In this document: positions 57,906-64,000 of the stretch, piece after piece | Numbering within the stretch: the stretch's first letter is position 1 | Layout of the letters: every line of letters starts with the position of its first letter | Assembly (NCBI RefSeq): GCF_040954645.1 | Contig: NC_092805.1 | Span: 17,200,741 to 17,264,740 of the forward strand | DNA: 64,000 nt | Reading direction: 5' to 3' | DNA from: Diabrotica undecimpunctata | Lineage: Eukaryota > Arthropoda > Insecta > Coleoptera > Chrysomelidae | Translations under genes and position numbers: made by a program | Notes under the pieces: generated by a model | What the model saw: only the letters and a program-made list of their open reading frames with translations | Told to the model about the DNA's origin: nothing | Database searches by the model: none

Positions 57906-58147
57906 AAATGAGTGCATTCCACGAAGTAAGGGTTTCAACAATCAAACATTTAATTCTTTAATTCCAGAAATCTACGACAGTAATTGACTAGATAATTACC
58001 TTCTAAACTTATTCCACAGAAAATGTGATAGTGGGTTTTTCCATTTTGTATATAGGAAGGTCCAAGTGGCGTATTCAAAATTCTTAACAGTTCACTAAAA
58101 GTAGGTACTTCAGTTGCAAGGTGCAGTTTATTGTGTATACTAGTGTT

Positions 58148-59580
58148 ATGGAAAATTTGGAAGGGTCGTGTAAACGCCGAAAAATTGGTCCTCTAACAGT
58201 TAATGAAAAAACATTAATATTTAATTGTTTTAAATTATTTACAGACAAACGTTTATGTGAAAGTGTTGATGAGACCGTTGAGTTAGTTAGCAGTACACTT
58301 GGTGTTGGGAAATCTACGATTTACAGAGTTATTAAAGAAGAGAAATGTGGTAGTTTTCAAATGCCACGTAATGCTCCAGGGAAACCAAAATTTCAAATAG
58401 AATATCATTTTAAAGAAGGACTTCGACGGAAAGTGCATGAATTCTTCTTTAGACAAGAATTTCCAACATTGGATAAAGTTCTTGTCTCAGTTCGAGATGA
58501 TAAGGATTACCCAGAAATGAGTCGAAGTACGTTATGGAAACTTTTAAAAGAAATAGGCTTCCGCTGGAAAAAGAATCCCAGAAAGTCTATTTTATTAGAA
58601 AGAAGCGATATTGTCATATGGAGAAGACATTTTCTAAGAACCATAAAGGAAATGAGAAACCAAAAAAGAAAAATATTTTATCTTGATGAAACATGGATCA
58701 ACGAGGGTCATACACCAAATAAATTTTGGCGAATGAAGCGATATTGTCATATGGAGAAGACATTTTCTAAGAACCATAAAGGAAATGAGAAACCAAAAAA
58801 GAAAAATATTTTATCTTGATGAAACATGGATCAACGAGGGTCATACACCAAATAAATTTTGGCAGGATGAAACTGTTACAAGTCAAAGGCACGCTTTTGT
58901 AAATAACTTATCTACTGGTTTAAACCCACCATCAGGAAAGTTTTGTTGAAGGTGGTTTATTAACTTTTGAATCAACTCTTACCGGTGACTACCATGAAGA
59001 CATGAACGCTGATGTCTTTCAATAATGGTTCGAACAAATGATAGATCTTCTTCCTAAGAACTGTGTAATAGTAATGGATAATGCAAGTTATCACTCCAGA
59101 CTTATAGAAGGACTGCCCACAACCAAGTGGTTAAAAAAAGACTTGCAGAATTGGCTGAGTTCAAAAAATATTACGTACCATCCCGGATCTATAAGAAAGG
59201 AACTTTATTCGTTGTGTGCCCTTCATAAAGAAAAATTTTAAAAATACGAAATTGATGAAATTGCCAAAAATCGTGGAATTACAGTACTTAGATCCCCACC
59301 ATATCATTGTGAATTAAACCTGATTGAACTGGTATGGGCACAGATAAAGAGTGAAGTTTCAAGAAAAAATAACACTTTTAAAATTCATGATGTTAAACAG
59401 TTGTTTTTGGAGGCCGTAAATAATGTAAAACCTGAAAACTGGGAAAAGGCAGTAAATCACACTATTAAAGAAGAGGAAAAAATGTGGAAGCTGGACAATA
59501 TTACTGATAAAATGATCGAGCCAGTTATTATAAATCTTGGTTCTGAAAGTTCATCTTCTGAATCTGATTTGGATTTGTAA
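58148..59580 (+). pseudogene. IS630/Tc1-like transposase with DD82E spacing (Sailor-like)
   Basis: Start at ATG 58,148 (MENLEGSCKRRKIGPLTVNE). An N-terminal helix-turn-helix with SSTLGVGKSTIYRVIKEEK and a second HTH-like region (MSRSTLWKLLKEIGFRWKKN) precede the core: FYLDETWINEGHTPNKFW (first Asp), IVMDNASYHSRLIEGLPTTK (second Asp, near 59,075) and HCELNLIELVWAQIKSEV (Glu, near 59,325). I count 82 residues between second Asp and Glu, compared with 34-41 in classical Tc1/mariner. The protein ends SSESDLDL* at 59,580. Lesions are a 133-base tandem duplication (58,602-58,863), which shifts frame, plus several shifts at 58,940-59,030 and one stop at 59,239. The assignment to Sailor is from spacing only. 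Confidence 0.8.
58602..58863 (+). repeat. Exact 129-bp direct duplication inside the transposase
   Basis: 58,602-58,730 (GAAGCGATATTGTC ... AAATTTTGGC) recurs as 58,735-58,863 with no difference that I could find, separated by GAAT. The period of 133 is not a multiple of three, so it destroys the frame. Confidence 0.9.
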
Positions 59581-60905
59581 CAAGTAGCTGTAAGTTTTAT
59601 ATTAATATTTTTATTCATCTATTTAACATACCTTAGACGGTTTTAAAAACTCTTTTTCTCTTTTGTAATTTTTAAAAATTAAAAAAAATGTGAATTTTTT
59701 AAAACCCTTTTTAATGTAGGCCAGTCAGTTCTAATATAGTGTGTGATAAAAGAGGTCACTTTTGTTTACATACACATAACACTTTATAACACTGAAATAA
59801 TTCATTTATTTTTTACAATTATTCAAAGTAATTTTTCAATTAATCTTGAGCACGCCCATGGAGTGGTCGGAGCTAAGAGTTAAAATTATGCTAATTACTC
59901 TCTCGTTCATAAAAATAAACTATAGTTGTTGGGTTATTTTGAAAAAAGGGGATTTTTTGAGCAATTCCAAAAATAGTGTCTTCACTTTAAACTCAAATTT
60001 TTTCAAAACTAAACCATCTAAACAACTTTAACTTACAGAATGTAATTTTTATATACAAATAAAGTTATTTTAAATGACCAACGAATAGTTTTTACCAGGG
60101 TGAATTTGGCGAGGTAAGTTTGTTACTTTCTGCGCCACAAAAAATAAAATCGGTTTTATTTTAATAATAACTGAACTGAATTTTAATGCAAGTCATTTTA
60201 ACCAGTTGTTTGGGAAAGTATGTAGTATTTATTTTCATATTTTACATTTAATATTTTTATATATTTTGTTGTCACAAAACCTCTAAAAAACGTTTAATAA
60301 AAAGCAAAGTTAGTTCATCTATTTCTTAGAACGTCGGTTTTTAAATAATGATTTTTGATTCCTCCAAAAAAACTTTCATCAACTTTGATGCTTTACAGTT
60401 AAGAAAGTTAACGCATTTTCTTATGACATAGTAAAAGTTTTCTTTTCCAAAGTTTCTTTTTGGGGAATGGTATAAAGCCCGATTTACTATCCGACCGATT
60501 TCGGAAACTTATCAGGATCTTTCATATGTTTGTAAGTTTACGTCTAAAAACCTGATGTGGGGCTTTTAGCACATAAAGAAATAAAAAGTTAACTTGTTGA
60601 AAAAAGGATAAAAGTAAAGTGTTGAAGTCCTAAAAATAAACTGAACTATAGCAGTTTCTAAATAAATGGTATATTATACTTTAGCAACAGGAAACACAAA
60701 TAATTTGGGGTCAAGGTGTGTGTCAGATAAATCACTTGAGTGATTTTAATTGCCTATATATACTATACAGTTGGTACAGTATAAATCCCGATACACATCA
60801 TTATCTACGTCAGAGATCTAAATTGACATTGTTGCCAAATTACAAAAAATTTCTGAATTTATTTTAAATTAAATATATCACATAAATATTGCATGTGTTG
60901 CAGTG
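59581..60905. other. No recognisable gene
   Basis: AT-rich, no family signature; may include the 3' end of the DD82E element, whose TIR I could not identify. Confidence 0.5.
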
Positions 60906-60919
60906 CTTAGCAGCGTGAT

Positions 60920-61262
60920 AACATATGAGTGGGGGAGAAAACGCTAGGAAAAACATCTGGTAAAGGGCCTACGAGGGATACAGAAACTTGATGGTGGAAC
61001 GATGAAGTGCAACAGAAGGTTAGGAACAATAAATAATTGAGAAAAAGGAATGACAAATCCAAAAGAGAGGAAGGTAAGAATACATACAAGGTAGCAAACA
61101 GAAAAGCAAAGCGCGCTGTAGCTACTACTAAGGAAAGATCATCTGCAAAGCTGTATAAAGAGGTAAAAATACCCAAGGTTATAAAAATATTATCGCTAAA
61201 TCAAGGGAAAAATCATCAAAAGACTTGAATCACGTGCTGAAGGTTAAGAGTACGGGGTATAC
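60920..61262 (+). pseudogene. LINE ORF2 linker fragment, left of a MULE
   Basis: Plus-strand pieces: RNDKSKREEGKNTYKVANRK and AKRAVATTKERSSAKLYKEV, then SSKDLNHVLKVK near 61,220-61,250. These are the conserved linker upstream of the RT in RTE-like LINEs. The same element continues at 63,726. Confidence 0.75.
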
Positions 61263-63725
61263 CGACAAAAGGACGCGGAAAAAAGGACGCATAAAAAAGG
61301 ACGCGGAAAAAAGGACGCGCGAAAAACGGACGCGTGGAAAAAAGGACGCGTGAGAAAAAGGACGCATATTATTAATGAAATACTATAAATAGTTTATTTT
61401 AATTGACAATAGCAATTACCCCCCTTTATCCCCTATATATAATTACAGAAAATGATTCTACCTAACCTAAAATCGGTTACGGTAAAAGTAAAAAGTGAAA
61501 AATATTTATATGAAAAAAACTTGCCTTCACACTTTATCCAGGCTTAGGACTGGCAGCAGAAGCTGGCGTGTTTACAAGTTTTTTTTTATTTTTTGCTTTT
61601 TTTGGAATTTTTTTGTCATTTTATTTTTTTTTTGTTTTATTTTTGATATTAATTTTTTTTGTATTTTTTTATGTTTGCAACTGAAAATTGTGAGCAATGC
61701 CTCTCAAATATTCTAAAGTTGGCCTGCCAGCATAATCGGCAACAATAGCCCTTATCCTGTTTGCTGTATCTTGATATTTTCTTTTGCGTGGAGGTTAATT
61801 GCCCGAAATGTACTGCTCTATTTTCAAAACATTTAAATCATATTCTTTTTTTAGAGAATTAATAAATTTCCAAATATTCGGATGTGCACTATTGAGAAGA
61901 GAAGAAAAGCTGTTGTGCCATCCTTCGACAGCATTATTAGTTCGAGGTATATCTTGGTCTGCCAAATCGTAACAATTCCATACATTTGCTGGAAAAAGGG
62001 GGTTTCTTCGATTTCCTCTTCTAGCTAATCTCCCTATCCAAGTGTCTTCAAAGTAATTAATCAGCGGCACTAGTAGTTCTTCATTTTGTGTATAAAAATC
62101 GCTATTGAGCAACTCCTCGTACACTCTGACTACATGGTTGTCTGGAACAAACGCAAGAGCTGTCAATTGTCTTAGGTGAAGGGCGAAGTCAGGATTCTCA
62201 ATACATCTACGTTGCAATCCGGCACTTTGAATATGGCGCCACATACACTGCGAGAAATGAAAAATACATCCGCGGATTCTCACATTTGGGAACTCAGTTT
62301 GTGCAGCATTCATTGCCGCTCTTTCAAAGTCCATCATTATTGTTAGAGGGCGCAAGGCCGGATTCAACACCTTTAGTTGCTGAAAAACACGTGTATAAGT
62401 CTCTTGTGTTTTGTTCGTTAGAAGTGCAAATACAGTCGGGATTACATTACTGTATCGCACTCCATGAATTGTGTATATTTGAGAAAACAATGGTGGTGCT
62501 GGGTTAAATGTTCCATCGGCATACCAATGATCGCATTGTTCCATAAATCTTAAATTTCTTTATGTTGAAAATAACAAAATACGTTCTTCTTCTGGCCCGG
62601 TATCAAATAGTAGAAATAGCTCACCGCCTGTAGTTGTTTTATATTCTTCAGGAAGCACAAGTTCTTCTAAATTTCTCGGATTTGCGGGCGTATCTCCTAG
62701 CTCGTTCCGAACTCTTTGCACAGTTTTTTTTAACGACAACACTGATGGAAGTTGTGCCGTAGCAGCTAAGGAAAGTCCTTGAGAAATTTCACTTACTACA
62801 CCTTGGGTGGAGTGTTCCAGTTGTTGTGCAACTTCTTTCATCCGGTTACAAGCTTCTTTTGCCTTAATCTTTGCCGTGTCTGCAACGTGATTATGTTCTG
62901 TGGATTTTGTAATTTCATCCACAACGGTATGCACTCTTCCTGTACATTTGCACTTATTATAAGTAGCACACTTCCAAATTGTCTTTTCACCAATCACTCG
63001 CTCTTTTTTATGGAGAAATCCATTATAAAGTAACAAGTTGTTGCCTTTTTGGCTTTTCACAAACGCTAACACCATCTTAACAGACTGATATCAATTTGTA
63101 AAATGTTTTCTTGTTAAGAACAGAATAAATTACCTACCGCGACAAGTTTCCCCTATATAAACAATTTGGTTAATGATGTTTTGTTATATCGGACCTTTTG
63201 TAATATTCATTTCTTAAAAACAATTATCAAACAATTAGAAAGTTTTATTTTCTTACTAATCGTTTCTATTTACATTCTTAACATTACCTGCGGAATTTAC
63301 CAACCTTCCGGTTCGCGTTAAACCCTCATTAGACCCCTTACTGGGCTGGTACTTGGGTTTTTCTAATCCCATACATAATTCTGATAATATGGAATCTAAC
63401 CTGTTTCAATACCAGAAATCTTAAATCAACATTATATTAGTATTTATTATTTTACTTAAGATATTTTAGTCCTAAGCCTCGATAAAATGTGAGGACAAGT
63501 TTTTTTCATATAATTATTTTTCACTTTTTACTCTTACCGTAACCGATTTTAGGTTAGGTAGAATCATTTTCTGTAATAACATATGGGGATAAAAAGGGGG
63601 TAATGGCTAATGTCAATTAAAATAAACTATTTATAGTAATTCATTAATAATATGCGTCCTTTTTTCGCGCGTCCTTTTTTCCGCGTCCTTTGGTCTGGCG
63701 TCCTGTTTTCCGCGTCCTTTTGTCG
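61263..63725 (-). mobile_element. MULE with GGACGC-repeat TIRs
   Basis: Ends CGACAAAAGGACGCGGAAAA (61,263) and its inverse (ending 63,725) start TIRs of about 290 bp. The outer 110 bp consist of AAAAAAGGACGCG-type units, about six left and five right, followed by unique inverted sequence including CTACCTAACCTAAAATCGGT. The outer flanks GAGTACGGGGTATAC and CAGAGTGCGGATAC may be a decayed target duplication. It is inserted within a plus-strand LINE. Confidence 0.88.
61795..63075 (-). pseudogene. FLYWCH-MULE transposase with one premature stop
   Basis: The frame from ATG 63,075 to 61,795 is continuous apart from a single TAA near 62,560. The N-terminal FLYWCH domain (about residues 10-62) has NLLLYNGFLHKKERVIGEKT, WKCATYNKCKCTGRVHT and EHNHV. 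The MULE core has HWYADGTFNPAPPLFSQIYT (first Asp), LTIMMDFERAAMNAAQ (second Asp), IRGCIFHFSQCMWRHIQ (C-x2-H), and IPRTNNAVEGWHNSFSSLLN (Glu). The total of about 426 codons is a normal length for this insect subfamily. Catalytic residues are intact and one substitution would explain the stop, so this is the best-preserved MULE here and probably a recent copy. Confidence 0.9.
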
Positions 63726-64000
63726 TAGATTCAGAGTGCGGATACAAAGGTGGTGTGAACACTTTAGAAAGTTGCTAAGTAAAGAATACCAGAGAAGAGA
63801 CAGAGGATGCAATACCTCAAATTAGAATGTGATACTGAGTAAAACGAGATCTGAGGTTGTCAAAAAATGGTAAGGCAGTAGGACGAGATGAAATACCTGT
63901 GAAGGTTTTAAAAGGCCCTAGGAGAGAAAAGATTTGATGTCTTGTGATAAATGATGAGTAGGGTATATGGGAAAGAAAGGGTGCCTAATGCACAGAAAAA
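63726..64000 (+). pseudogene. LINE RT start, continuation after the MULE
   Basis: After the MULE the plus-strand LINE resumes with RWCEHFRKLLSKEYQRED (63,750-63,805) and, after stops, LSKNGKAVGRDEIPVKVLKG (63,857-63,915), the conserved GPDDIP-type start of the RT, then IWERKGA. It continues past the right edge of the window. Confidence 0.8.

Overview
The window looks like AT-rich intergenic DNA from a large, transposon-laden insect genome. The supporting evidence is the mix of families: several piggyBac elements, Tc1/mariner-type elements, FLYWCH-type MULEs, ZMYM1-like hAT elements, RTE-like and Jockey-like LINEs, Copia and Penelope. A leaf-beetle-like genome would fit, but that is an inference from TE content only. 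I found no convincing host gene, tRNA, rRNA, CRISPR array or bacterial-type operon. Almost everything interpretable is a transposable element, and most copies are broken.

Layout. 1-8,500: a LINE entering from the left, a decayed gene of an insect transposase-like family carrying a CDVC motif, a small LINE piece, and a hAT relic split by a structured repeat. 8,500-12,800: a frameshifted coding relic I cannot name, a TIR element, an internally deleted piggyBac derivative and a LINE end. 14,380-20,333: a roughly 6 kb DNA transposon with long subterminal inverted repeats. It encodes a spliced gene of the same CDVC family and is interrupted by a full-size piggyBac (14,442-17,188) and a LINE (18,310-19,143). 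21,208-30,927: a mariner-type region in which one piggyBac with an intact 620-aa transposase (22,017-25,816) and another with a spliced transposase gene (26,540-29,805) have landed. The intact piggyBac is itself interrupted by a Penelope-like element with inverted arms and a 9-bp duplication.

31,500-38,000: LINE copies in both orientations. 38,300-43,500: a minus-strand Copia whose 3' LTR was hit by a hAT (38,429-40,305) and whose body was hit by a LINE. 45,618-48,535: a foldback element interrupted by a LINE with a 15-bp target-site duplication. 49,600-53,700: a LINE scrap, a mariner end, and a Jockey copy interrupted by a LINE. 54,262-56,582 and 61,263-63,725: two MULEs with FLYWCH zinc-finger transposases; the second has a single premature stop and sits inside another LINE. 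58,148-59,580: an IS630/Tc1-like transposase whose second and third catalytic residues are 82 residues apart (DD82E, Sailor-like).

The elements do not form a pathway. Their relationship is chronological: target-site duplications and rejoined reading frames show who inserted into whom. The most unusual signals are the CDVC-family transposon with its intron and terminal structure, the DD82E transposase with an exact 129-bp internal duplication, hammerhead-ribozyme-like cores (CTGATGA, stem II, GAAA) at three or more dispersed places, the mirror-image Penelope insertion, and a 3' motif shared by two otherwise different MULEs.
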